Assembly: GCA_029934755.1 (NCBI GenBank) | Contig: JAOZLQ010000059.1 | Coordinates: 1 to 12,243, forward strand | DNA: 12,243 nt | Reading direction: 5' to 3' | Source of the DNA: Desulfuromusa sp. | GTDB taxonomy: Bacteria > Desulfobacterota > Desulfuromonadia > Desulfuromonadales > Geopsychrobacteraceae | The notes under the pieces: generated by a model | The model's input: the letters and a program-made list of their open reading frames with translations, nothing else | What the model was told of the DNA's origin: nothing | The model's database searches: none | In this document: one piece after another, positions 1 to 6,784 of the stretch | Layout of the letters: each line of letters opens with the position of its first letter | Position numbering within the stretch: the stretch's first letter is position 1 | Translations under genes and position numbers: made by a program

Positions 1-3000
1 TAATCGTGGTGAGATTGCAATTCGGATCTTTCGAGCTTGTACTGAATTAGGGATCTCAACTGTGGCAATCTATTCAGAGGAGGATCGTTTATCCCTGCAC
101 CGCTATAAAGCTGATGAGGCCTATTTGATCGGGCAGGGCAAGGGTCCAATTGATGCCTATCTAGGGATTGATGAAATTATTGATCTGGCGCGTAAAAAAG
201 ATGTTGATGCTATTCATCCTGGTTATGGTTTCTTATCGGAAAATGCCGATTTTGCTGAGGCCTGTGAGCGTGCCGGTATCGCTTTTATCGGTCCGACACC
301 GGAGATTCAGAGACAGCTTGGTGACAAGATTTCGGGTCGGCAGGTCGCTATCGAAGCAGGTGTGCCGATTGTTCCAGGAACCAAAAATCCGGTGCAGACC
401 GAAGAAGAGGCGTTGCTCTTTGCCAAGTCTGCCGGATATCCGATTATTGTCAAGGCAAGTTCTGGTGGTGGTGGCCGGGGAATGCGGGTTGCTCAGAATC
501 AGAAAGAATTGCTCGAAGGATTAAAAAGTGCAGCCTCAGAGGCACAGGCAGCCTTTGGCGATGCGACTGTGTTCCTGGAAAAATATATTGAGAACCCCAA
601 ACATATTGAAGTCCAGATCCTTGGCGATAAATATGGAAATCTGGTTCATTTCTATGAGCGGGATTGTTCTATTCAGCGTCGCCATCAAAAGGTGATTGAG
701 ATTGCACCTTCGTTACATCTGTCAAAAAAGAAGCGTGAAGAACTGTGTAACAATGCGCTGAAAATTGCAAAAGCGGTTGATTACATCAATGCTGGAACGA
801 TTGAATTTTTATTGGATAAGGAGGAAAACTTTTATTTTATTGAAGTGAATCCTCGTATTCAGGTTGAACATACTGTGACTGAACTGGTGACAATGCGTAA
901 TCTAGTGCAGGCGCAAATTCGTATCGCTGAGGGTTATAAGCTCTCCGATCCTGAAATTGGGATCAAGAGTCAGAAAGATATTGAGTTGCGTGGCTATGCA
1001 ATTCAATCACGGATTACAACCGAAGATCCGAATAATAACTTTGCCCCCGACTTTGGGACAATCAAGGCATATCGAACTGCTGCCGGTTTTGGCGTTCGTC
1101 TTGATGCTGCTGCCGGTTATGCTGGTGCCCATATCTCACCACATTACGATTCTCTGTTGGTCAAAATTTCTACCTGGGGTTTAACCTTTGATGATGCTGC
1201 CAGAATCATGCATCGAGCGTTGCAGGAATTCCGGATTCGTGGGGTTAAAACCAACATTGGATTTTTGGAAAAGATGATGACTCATCCGGTTTTTCTTGAA
1301 GGGAATTGTGATACCTCTTTTCTTGAAAAGCATCCGGAAGTATTTGATCTGCGGGTGAAAAAAGATCGCGCCAACAAAATCCTCAATTTTATCGGTCATA
1401 CTGCTGTTAATGGTTATCCCGGGATTGCCCCAGAAAAAGCCCTTAAATTTGCGAGTTTGCGTGAGGCTGAGCTTCCTGAAATTCCCTATGGGCAGCAACA
1501 TCCCCGTGGAACCCGTGACATTTTGCGCGAAAAAGGTCCCGAAGGTTTAGCTGAGTGGGCACGCAAACACAAACAATTACTGTTGACCGATACGACCATG
1601 CGCGATGCGCATCAATCGCTGATGGCCACCCGGGTCCGGACGTTTGATCTGGATCGTATTGCCGAGGCAACGGCGCATCTGGGAGGTGGACTGTTTTCTT
1701 TAGAAATGTGGGGTGGCGCTACCTACGATGTTTCAATGCGTTTTTTGCGTGAGGATCCATGGGAACGCCTTGATCGCATGCGTGCCAAAATTCCCAATAT
1801 CCTCTTTCAGATGTTGCTGCGTGGTTCCAATGCGGTTGGCTACACCAACTATCCTGATAATGTCGTGCAAGAATTTGTCAGTAAAGCAGCTGAGAGTGGG
1901 ATTGATGTCTTCCGTGTATTTGATTCACTGAACTGGACTAAGGGGATGCAGGTCGCGATGGAGGCAGTGCAAAAAAGTGGGACTATCTGTGAAGCTTCCA
2001 TCTGTTATACCGGTGATATTCTTGATCCAAAGCGGGATAAGTATCCACTTGAGTACTATGTCAATATGGCTAAAGAACTTGAAAAGATGGGTGCTCATAT
2101 CCTGGCGATCAAGGATATGGCGGGTTTGATCAAGCCGTTTGCTGCTGAAAAGCTGATTAAAGCATTGAAAAATGAAATTGGTTTGCCTATCCATCTGCAT
2201 ACGCATGATACCTCCAGTAATGGTGGTTCCACGTTGTTGATGGCAACTCAGGCCGGTTGTGACATTGTTGATGTTGCTCTTTCGTCGATCTCAGGATTGA
2301 CAGCGCAGCCCAATTTGAATGCGCTATTAGCGACACTAGAAGGAACTATCTGGGATCCACAATTGGATATAGGTGGAATGCAGCAGTTGGCTAACTATTG
2401 GGAAACCTGCCGGAGTTACTATGCCCCTTTTGAATCAGAACTGCGCAGCGGCACTGCACAAGTTTATTATCATGAGATTCCCGGAGGTCAATATTCTAAC
2501 TATAAACCTCAGGTCGAAGGTCTGGGGTTGGGGCATCGATGGGAAGAGTGTAAAGAGATGTACCGTAAGGTCAACGACATGTTTGGCGACTTGATTAAGG
2601 TGACCCCATCATCAAAGATTGTCGGTGATATGGCGATGTTCATGGTGCAGAATAATCTTGAGCCAGAGGATGTCTATGAACGGGGCCACGAGTTAGCTTT
2701 CCCGCAGGGGGTGGTCGACTTTTTTAAAGGGATGATCGGTCAGCCTTACGGAGGTTTTCCTGAGAAACTACAGAAAATTATCTTGAAAGGGGAGCAGCCG
2801 CTGACGTGTCGTCCGGGTGAACTGCTTGAGCCAGTCGATTTTGTACTGAAACGAGATGAATTGGAAAAGAAATTAGGACATGAAGTCTCTGAACGTGATG
2901 TCCTTTCTGCTGTGCTCTACCCTGGTGTGTTTGAGGAATTTGACCGTTTCCGGCAGGAATATAGCGATGTTTCGGTTTTACCGACTCCGGTATTCTTTTA

Positions 3001-3418
3001 TGGTCTTGATGTTGGTGATGAAGTGACAATTGATATTGAGGCGGGCAAAACCCTGATTGTAAAGTTGAATGCTATCGGTCGAGTTCGCGAGGATGGCACC
3101 CGGAATATCTATTTTGAATTGAATGGCGAGCCACGCAGTACCACCATAATAGATCTTTCCGTTGAAGCGGATGAAAGTAGACATGTGCAGGCTGATCATG
3201 ATGACAGTAAAGAAATTGGCGCACCAATGCCAGGCAAGATATTTAAGCTAATGGTCAATGTTGGAGATAAGGTTGTCGAGGGAGATGTTTTGATGGTGAC
3301 TGAGGCGATGAAAATGGAAACTAACATTAAAGCTCCCAAGAGTGGGACCATCAAAGAGCTTATTTTTGGTGAAGGGGATCAGATTGATCAGGGCGATTTG
3401 CTGATTATTCTGGAATGA
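1..3418 (+). CDS. pyc: pyruvate carboxylase (5' end cut by window edge)
   Basis: This enzyme makes oxaloacetate from pyruvate, bicarbonate and ATP through a biotin carrier (EC 6.4.1.1), in the cytoplasm. The first full codon is at base 2, and the opening NRGEIAIRIFRACTELG is the standard start of a biotin carboxylase domain, so the true start lies about ten codons upstream. Residues below count from base 2. The biotin carboxylase and ATP-grasp part spans about 1-460, with Lys151, the glycine loop at 155-158 and EVNPRIQVEH from 281. The carboxyltransferase part spans about 520-1060, with DTTMRDAHQ from 529, Lys704 (expected carboxylated lysine in AIKDMAGL) and HLHTH at 731-735 (metal site). 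The biotinyl domain is C-terminal, with EAMKMET carrying biotin on Lys1104, 35th residue from the end. The visible 1138 residues nearly fill the usual 1145-1180. The frame is intact. Oxaloacetate and methylmalonyl decarboxylases share the carboxyltransferase fold but not this single-chain BC-CT-BCCP order. Confidence 0.97.
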   Translation, partial: NRGEIAIRIFRACTELGISTVAIYSEEDRLSLHRYKADEAYLIGQGKGPIDAYLGIDEIIDLARKKDVDAIHPGYGFLSENADFAEACERAGIAFIGPTPEIQRQLGDKISGRQVAIEAGVPIVPGTKNPVQTEEEALLFAKSAGYPIIVKASSGGGGRGMRVAQNQKELLEGLKSAASEAQAAFGDATVFLEKYIENPKHIEVQILGDKYGNLVHFYERDCSIQRRHQKVIEIAPSLHLSKKKREELCNNALKIAKAVDYINAGTIEFLLDKEENFYFIEVNPRIQVEHTVTELVTMRNLVQAQIRIAEGYKLSDPEIGIKSQKDIELRGYAIQSRITTEDPNNNFAPDFGTIKAYRTAAGFGVRLDAAAGYAGAHISPHYDSLLVKISTWGLTFDDAARIMHRALQEFRIRGVKTNIGFLEKMMTHPVFLEGNCDTSFLEKHPEVFDLRVKKDRANKILNFIGHTAVNGYPGIAPEKALKFASLREAELPEIPYGQQHPRGTRDILREKGPEGLAEWARKHKQLLLTDTTMRDAHQSLMATRVRTFDLDRIAEATAHLGGGLFSLEMWGGATYDVSMRFLREDPWERLDRMRAKIPNILFQMLLRGSNAVGYTNYPDNVVQEFVSKAAESGIDVFRVFDSLNWTKGMQVAMEAVQKSGTICEASICYTGDILDPKRDKYPLEYYVNMAKELEKMGAHILAIKDMAGLIKPFAAEKLIKALKNEIGLPIHLHTHDTSSNGGSTLLMATQAGCDIVDVALSSISGLTAQPNLNALLATLEGTIWDPQLDIGGMQQLANYWETCRSYYAPFESELRSGTAQVYYHEIPGGQYSNYKPQVEGLGLGHRWEECKEMYRKVNDMFGDLIKVTPSSKIVGDMAMFMVQNNLEPEDVYERGHELAFPQGVVDFFKGMIGQPYGGFPEKLQKIILKGEQPLTCRPGELLEPVDFVLKRDELEKKLGHEVSERDVLSAVLYPGVFEEFDRFRQEYSDVSVLPTPVFFYGLDVGDEVTIDIEAGKTLIVKLNAIGRVREDGTRNIYFELNGEPRSTTIIDLSVEADESRHVQADHDDSKEIGAPMPGKIFKLMVNVGDKVVEGDVLMVTEAMKMETNIKAPKSGTIKELIFGEGDQIDQGDLLIILE

Positions 3419-3442
3419 AATAATACTTCAGTAAAATAGTTT

Positions 3443-3475
3443 CCTCTCCATGAGGGAGAGGGTTAGGGTGAGGGG
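3443..3475. repeat. CCTCTCC/GGAGAGG hairpin with G-rich tail
   Basis: Arms CCTCTCC (3443-3449) and GGAGAGG (3455-3461) flank a five-base loop. The tail GTTAGGGTGAGGGGG follows. It begins 24 bases after the pyc stop codon. There is no T-run, so it is not a standard Rho-independent terminator, though it could protect or define the 3' end of the pyc message. The hairpin plus tail resembles a short intergenic repeat that I recall from many proteobacterial genomes. Confidence 0.55.
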
Positions 3476-3513
3476 GAAGTGTTATGGTTGATATGGATTA
3501 ACAATCCAAGGTC

Positions 3514-3531
3514 GCGGGGTTGCGCCCCCGC
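3514..3531. repeat. GC-rich inverted repeat GCGGGG/CCCCGC
   Basis: Six-base arms at 3514-3519 and 3526-3531 are separated by six bases. It is the first stem of the larger repeat block and lies five bases before the next structure. Confidence 0.5.
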
Positions 3532-3535
3532 ACGT

Positions 3536-3581
3536 CACCTTACTCTTTTGTACACCACAAAAGAGTAAGCAGAAAAAGGTG
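3536..3581. repeat. perfect 13-base inverted repeat nested in a second repeat pair
   Basis: CTTACTCTTTTGT (3539-3551) and ACAAAAGAGTAAG (3557-3569) are exact reverse complements around a five-base loop. A second pair, CACCTT (3536-3541) and AAGGTG (3576-3581), overlaps the base of this stem, so two alternative foldings compete for 3539-3541. This is the strongest local hairpin in the window and can form on either strand. Confidence 0.75.
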
Positions 3582-3616
3582 CCCGAACTCCTTGCCCTTC
3601 GGGTTCCCTGCATTAC

Positions 3617-3688
3617 GCAGCTGTTTTGAGGAGCGGCAAAAACTCGCTTCGCTCAAACATTTGCCACTCTATTTCTCAAATCAGCTGC
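3617..3688. repeat. long imperfect inverted repeat (two stacked stems)
   Basis: The outer arms at 3617-3630 (GCAGCTGTTTTGAG) and 3675-3688 (CTCAAATCAGCTGC) pair over 14 positions with one mismatch. Directly inside, 3631-3640 (GAGCGGCAAA) and 3660-3669 (TTTGCCACTC) pair over ten positions with one mismatch. A five-base bulge (3670-3674) and a 19-base loop remain. Together this is a cruciform-capable stem of about 24 pairs, typical of repetitive extragenic elements. Confidence 0.7.
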
Positions 3689-3784
3689 TCCATTCCGGCT
3701 GCGTCACACGGGAAATGGTGATTCATAATCAAAGTCAAAATCCTTAACTACACCATTCTGAAAAATGACATTCTTTGCAAAAAA

Positions 3785-4780
3785 TTATTCTGCTCCCGCC
3801 TGACTTAGAAGATAGCGTCCAACCTGTTCAGAATGATGGCAGGCAACCTGGTGTTCGTTCCCGATTTCAAGCAGAAGGGGCTCTTGCTGTCTGCAAAGGT
3901 CATCTGCATAGGGGCAGCGGGGATGAAAATAACAGCCGCTGGGAGGATTGATAGGTGAGGGGATTTCACCGCTTAATGCTGTGGGGCGCGGATGACCTGG
4001 ATCGGGTGTCGGAACCGCATTCAGTAGTGCTTCGGTGTAAGGGTGGCTTGGATTTTTATATAATTCTTCAGCGCTGGTCAGTTCAACAATTTTACCTAGA
4101 TACATCACTGCAATACGATCACTGACATGTTCAATAACAGCTAGATCATGGGCAATGAATAGATAACTGAGATCGTGCTCCTGTTGAAATTCTTGAAGTA
4201 AGTTTAATATTTGTGCCTGAACCGACAGGTCAAGTGCGGAAACAGGTTCATCGGCAATAATTAATTGTGGCTCTACTGCCAATGCCCGGGCGATGCCGAC
4301 TCTTTGTCTCTGACCCCCAGAAAATTCGTGAGGATAACGCTGTTCGTGTTCAGCAGTGAGGCCAACCTTTTCCAGTAATTCAATAACTCGATCACGGATT
4401 TGTGTGGGAGGAACCATGCGATGAATCAACAATGGTTCACTTAAAATTGCTCCGACCGTCATACGTGGATTCAAAGATGAAAATGGATCTTGAAATATCA
4501 TCTGCATGCGTCTGCGATAGGGGCGTATTTGATTGGAGGAGAGATGAGTCAATTCTTCTCCGGAGAAAAAAACCTGTCCGGCATCAGGTCGTAGTAGTTG
4601 TAAAATCAGTTTTCCGGTGGTCGATTTTCCGCAACCTGACTCTCCAACCAGCCCCAAAGTTTCTCCCTGTTTTAAACTGAAGGAAATATTGTCAACAGCA
4701 ACCAATTGTCCCGATGTGCGACCCAGAGAATCAGTCATGCGGAAACTTTTCCGCAGGTTTTTTACTTCAAGTAACGACAA
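3785..4780 (-). CDS. dppF: peptide ABC transporter ATP-binding protein, DppF/OppF type
   Basis: One of the two cytoplasmic ATPases that power a dipeptide or oligopeptide importer. With the TTG start at 4780 it has 331 residues, normal for the family. Visible motifs are Walker A GESGCGKST (46-54), Q-loop Gln97, signature FSGGQRQR (153-160), Walker B LIIADEP (173-179) and H-loop His211. The oligopeptide-type C-terminal extension has Cys283, 289, 296 and 314, spaced C-x5-C-x6-C-x17-C. I chose TTG because GGAG (4793-4790) sits nine bases upstream and the product then begins like other family members, with (M)SLLEVKNLRKSF. The ATG at 4798 lies inside dppD, adds six residues and has no ribosome-binding site. 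The gene starts two bases after the dppD stop, so translation is probably coupled. No permease or binding-protein gene adjoins it. DppF versus OppF cannot be settled here. Confidence 0.93.
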   Translation of the reverse strand: MSLLEVKNLRKSFRMTDSLGRTSGQLVAVDNISFSLKQGETLGLVGESGCGKSTTGKLILQLLRPDAGQVFFSGEELTHLSSNQIRPYRRRMQMIFQDPFSSLNPRMTVGAILSEPLLIHRMVPPTQIRDRVIELLEKVGLTAEHEQRYPHEFSGGQRQRVGIARALAVEPQLIIADEPVSALDLSVQAQILNLLQEFQQEHDLSYLFIAHDLAVIEHVSDRIAVMYLGKIVELTSAEELYKNPSHPYTEALLNAVPTPDPGHPRPTALSGEIPSPINPPSGCYFHPRCPYADDLCRQQEPLLLEIGNEHQVACHHSEQVGRYLLSQAGAE

Positions 4781-4782
4781 GG

Positions 4783-5739
4783 TTAGTATCTCCAGCATCG
4801 AACCGAATGATTGGGTTCAATTTCTTGTATTTGGGGTAATTGGTGTCCGCAGGGAGCACAGGGGCCGGGACAGCGATCAAGAAACAAACACCCCTCAAGT
4901 TGCTCTCTTGAATCAGGAAGTTGTCCCGGAATCGCCGTAAGACTATGTTTCTGACCAAGACGCGGAATGCATTGGAGTAAACCTTGTGTATAAGGATGTA
5001 AAGGGTTCTCAAAAACTTTTTTAACGGTTCCAGATTCAACAATTTGTCCTGCATACATGATTGCAATTTTATCGGCATTACTGGCAACAACCCCCAGGTC
5101 ATGGCTGATCAGGAGAGTCGTCATTTGCCGTTGCTGCTTCAGTTCGAGCAACAAATCCATGATCTGGGCTTGAATTGTGACATCCAGTGCCGTGGTTGGT
5201 TCATCAGCAATCAACAGTTTTGGATCACATGCCAAGGCCATGGCAATCATAATTCGTTGACGTTGCCCCCCGGAAAGTTGATGGGGATAATCACGGAGTC
5301 TACGTTGAGGATCAGAAATGCCCACCTGAGTTAATAACTCTGCTGATTGTTCTAATGCTTGTTGTGCAGTGACTCCTTGATGGAGGCGCAGAACCTCAGC
5401 AATTTGTTCACCAATTCTTATAACTGGATTGAGCGAGGTCATCGGTTCCTGAAAAATCATTGCGATGTCATTTCCACGAATACGACGCATTTCCACATCA
5501 GGCAGGCGTAATAGATCATGGCCGTCGAGAAAGATTTCCCCGCCAACAATCTTTCCCGGTTCCGGTAGCAAACGCAACAGGGACAAAGCTGTCATGGATT
5601 TGCCGCAGCCCGATTCACCAACCAATGCCAAGGTTTCTCCTGGAGCAATGCTGAAAGATACGTCATCGACTGCTTTGACAAGACCAGCTCGGGTGAAAAA
5701 ATAGCTTTGTAGATTTTTAACGATAAGGCGTGGGGACAT
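4783..5739 (-). CDS. dppD: peptide ABC transporter ATP-binding protein, DppD/OppD type
   Basis: Partner ATPase of the preceding gene; the two form the nucleotide-binding heterodimer of a peptide importer. It has 318 residues. Motifs are Walker A GESGCGKS (41-48), Q-loop Gln97, signature LSGGQRQR (155-162), Walker B LLIADEP (175-181), D-loop ALD (184-186) and H-loop His213. The C-terminal extension carries Cys284, 290, 297 and 315 in the same C-x5-C-x6-C-x17-C spacing as dppF, plus an extra Cys294. In recent structures of dipeptide transporters such cysteines hold an iron-sulfur cluster; that this applies here is inference. The frame is open up to 5874, but family alignment begins at MSPRLIVKNL, and GAGAG lies about ten bases upstream of this ATG, so 5739 is the start. 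It is the first gene of a two-gene unit divergent from the PHP gene. Confidence 0.94.
   Translation of the reverse strand: MSPRLIVKNLQSYFFTRAGLVKAVDDVSFSIAPGETLALVGESGCGKSMTALSLLRLLPEPGKIVGGEIFLDGHDLLRLPDVEMRRIRGNDIAMIFQEPMTSLNPVIRIGEQIAEVLRLHQGVTAQQALEQSAELLTQVGISDPQRRLRDYPHQLSGGQRQRIMIAMALACDPKLLIADEPTTALDVTIQAQIMDLLLELKQQRQMTTLLISHDLGVVASNADKIAIMYAGQIVESGTVKKVFENPLHPYTQGLLQCIPRLGQKHSLTAIPGQLPDSREQLEGCLFLDRCPGPCAPCGHQLPQIQEIEPNHSVRCWRY
4790..4793 (-). promoter_or_regulatory. ribosome-binding site deciding the dppF start
   Basis: GGAG on the minus strand, inside the last codons of dppD, lies nine bases before the TTG at 4780. No comparable site precedes the ATG at 4798. It supports a TTG start immediately after the dppD stop. 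Confidence 0.6.
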
Positions 5740-5770
5740 GATCAATTTACTCTCGTTAGCGGTTATCTCA

Positions 5771-5799
5771 TGTGTACAGGTTTGCACGTAAATGGTCAA
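5771..5799 (-). promoter_or_regulatory. candidate sigma-70 promoter for dppD-dppF
   Basis: On the minus strand, TTGACC (5799-5794) is followed after 17 bases by TACACA (5776-5771), and the dppD ATG lies about 30 bases further on. The -35 box matches five of six consensus bases, the -10 only three. An 8-base palindrome AGAGCTCT at 5799-5806 touches the -35 box and could be an operator. I saw no convincing promoter on the plus strand for the divergent PHP gene in 5740-5881, which is AT-rich. Confidence 0.35.
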
Positions 5800-5881
5800 G
5801 AGCTCTGAGATTTTTAAGTATTGCGTTACATATTTTTTAAGAAAAAGGCTGGATTCTTCATATAGAAAAAACAATAATAGA

Positions 5882-6769
5882 ATGATGGAAACTGAATACG
5901 TTGATTTACACTTACATTCGACCTGTTCTGATGGTTATTTCTCTCCGGAAGAGATCGTCAAACTTGCAGAAAAAGCAGGGCTGCTTGCTATGGCGTTGGC
6001 TGATCACGACAATATTGATGGTATTAGCCGTGCTATGAAGGCTGGTGCCGAATCTGGGATCGAGATTATTGCGGCAGTTGAATTGTCAAGTCAGTGGTTT
6101 AAATATGCCGATATGCATCTGTTGGGCTATGGTTTTGATTATCAGGATCCTTATCTGATCAGAGCGTTAGCCGAATTTCAGGAATTTCGAGAGACTCGGA
6201 ACCGGCAGATTGTTGAACGGGTCAATCAGAAACTCATTGATGAGCAACGGCAGCCTATAGATCCAGATGCGGTCAGCCGGTTGGCAGGTGGAACCATTGG
6301 GCGTCCCCATATTGCATTAGCTTTACGGCAGGCTGGATATGTCAGTAATAATGATCAAGCTTTTGATCGTTATCTCGTCCCCTGTAATGTGCCAAAGCAC
6401 TATTTCCCCGCCGATGAAGCGATCAAACTAATCCATGGCAGCGGTGGGATTGTGGTGCTGGCTCATCCCCCGTATGTGACCCGTGATCGGCGTAAACTTG
6501 AGACATTAGTTGCTGAGTTGGTTGATTTAGGATTAGATGGTATCGAAGCCTACAATAATGGTTCTGGTTTAGAGGATACCGATTGGCTGATTAAACTTGC
6601 CCGAAAACATGGTCTGGTTGTGACTGGTGGTTCTGATTTTCACGGGGATAGCGGTTCGATGATTGAAGTAGGCAAAGGAGTCCGCGGTATTCGGGTTCCT
6701 TATGGTTGTGTCGAAGAGATTAAAGTGGCGTTGAGAAAAATTCGCTTTAACTCCAATATTTCTAGATGA
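5882..6769 (+). CDS. PHP-domain phosphoesterase (YciV/TrpH, RNase AM-like)
   Basis: A cytoplasmic metal-dependent phosphoesterase. Characterised relatives hydrolyse nucleoside 3',5'-bisphosphates such as pAp or act as 5'-3' exoribonucleases trimming short RNA 5' ends. With the ATG at 5882 it has 295 residues, normal for the family. The metal-site pattern is complete: DLHLHS with His10 and His12, Asp17, ADHD with His42, Glu67, His79, RPH with His143, LAHP with His195, and GGSDFHG with Asp252 and His254. The frame stays open back to an ATG at 5792, but those 30 residues are not family-like and would overlap the dppD promoter region, so I start at MMETEYVDLHLHS. Neither ATG has a strong ribosome-binding site, and 5885 is equally possible. 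The mscS-type gene follows after 15 bases. Exact substrate (nucleotide or RNA) cannot be told from sequence. Confidence 0.9.
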   Translation: MMETEYVDLHLHSTCSDGYFSPEEIVKLAEKAGLLAMALADHDNIDGISRAMKAGAESGIEIIAAVELSSQWFKYADMHLLGYGFDYQDPYLIRALAEFQEFRETRNRQIVERVNQKLIDEQRQPIDPDAVSRLAGGTIGRPHIALALRQAGYVSNNDQAFDRYLVPCNVPKHYFPADEAIKLIHGSGGIVVLAHPPYVTRDRRKLETLVAELVDLGLDGIEAYNNGSGLEDTDWLIKLARKHGLVVTGGSDFHGDSGSMIEVGKGVRGIRVPYGCVEEIKVALRKIRFNSNISR

Positions 6770-6772
6770 AAA

Positions 6773-6778
6773 AGGAGG
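6773..6778 (+). promoter_or_regulatory. strong ribosome-binding site before a GTG start
   Basis: AGGAGG, a full match to the anti-Shine-Dalgarno core, stands six bases before GTG at 6785. It fixes the start of the MscS-type gene and lies four bases after the PHP stop codon. Confidence 0.8.
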
Positions 6779-6784
6779 TCTAAC

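Larger units (their letters stand above)
3419..3784. repeat. gene-free stretch filled by a hairpin-rich intergenic repeat
   Basis: These 366 bases lie between the converging pyc and dppF genes. Four inverted repeats stand in series at 3443-3461, 3514-3531, 3539-3569 and 3617-3688, listed separately. Most of the stretch can fold, which is unlike coding DNA. A 75-codon open frame at 3520-3747 runs through the hairpins, lacks a ribosome-binding site and matches no domain I know. From memory, stretches with GAGGGTTAGGGTGAGGG and with CACCTTACT hairpins recur between genes in many proteobacteria, so I read this as one or two copies of a dispersed repeat. Copy number cannot be judged from one window. 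The last 80 bases before dppF are plain AT-rich DNA with no clear signal. Confidence 0.65.

Noticed and set aside
62..64. GTG at 62 as the pyc start
   Set aside because: The frame is open to the left edge and encodes the conserved NRGEIAIRIFRAC start of the biotin carboxylase domain, so the gene begins outside the window.
3520..3747. 75-codon plus-strand open frame between pyc and dppF
   Set aside because: It runs through the hairpins, has no ribosome-binding site, and shows no domain or protein-like pattern. It is better explained as an open frame inside a structured repeat.
3419..3784. Insertion sequence remnant or CRISPR array
   Set aside because: There is no transposase fragment, no target-site duplication that I can see, and no regularly spaced direct repeats. 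The repeats are inverted and of different sequence.
5740..5874. Upstream ATG giving dppD 45 extra residues
   Set aside because: The extra residues are not family-like, they overlap the divergent upstream region of the PHP gene, and the internal ATG has a usable ribosome-binding site.
5792..5881. N-terminal extension of the PHP protein from ATG 5792
   Set aside because: PHP relatives begin a few residues before DLHLHS, and the extension has no conserved pattern or ribosome-binding site.
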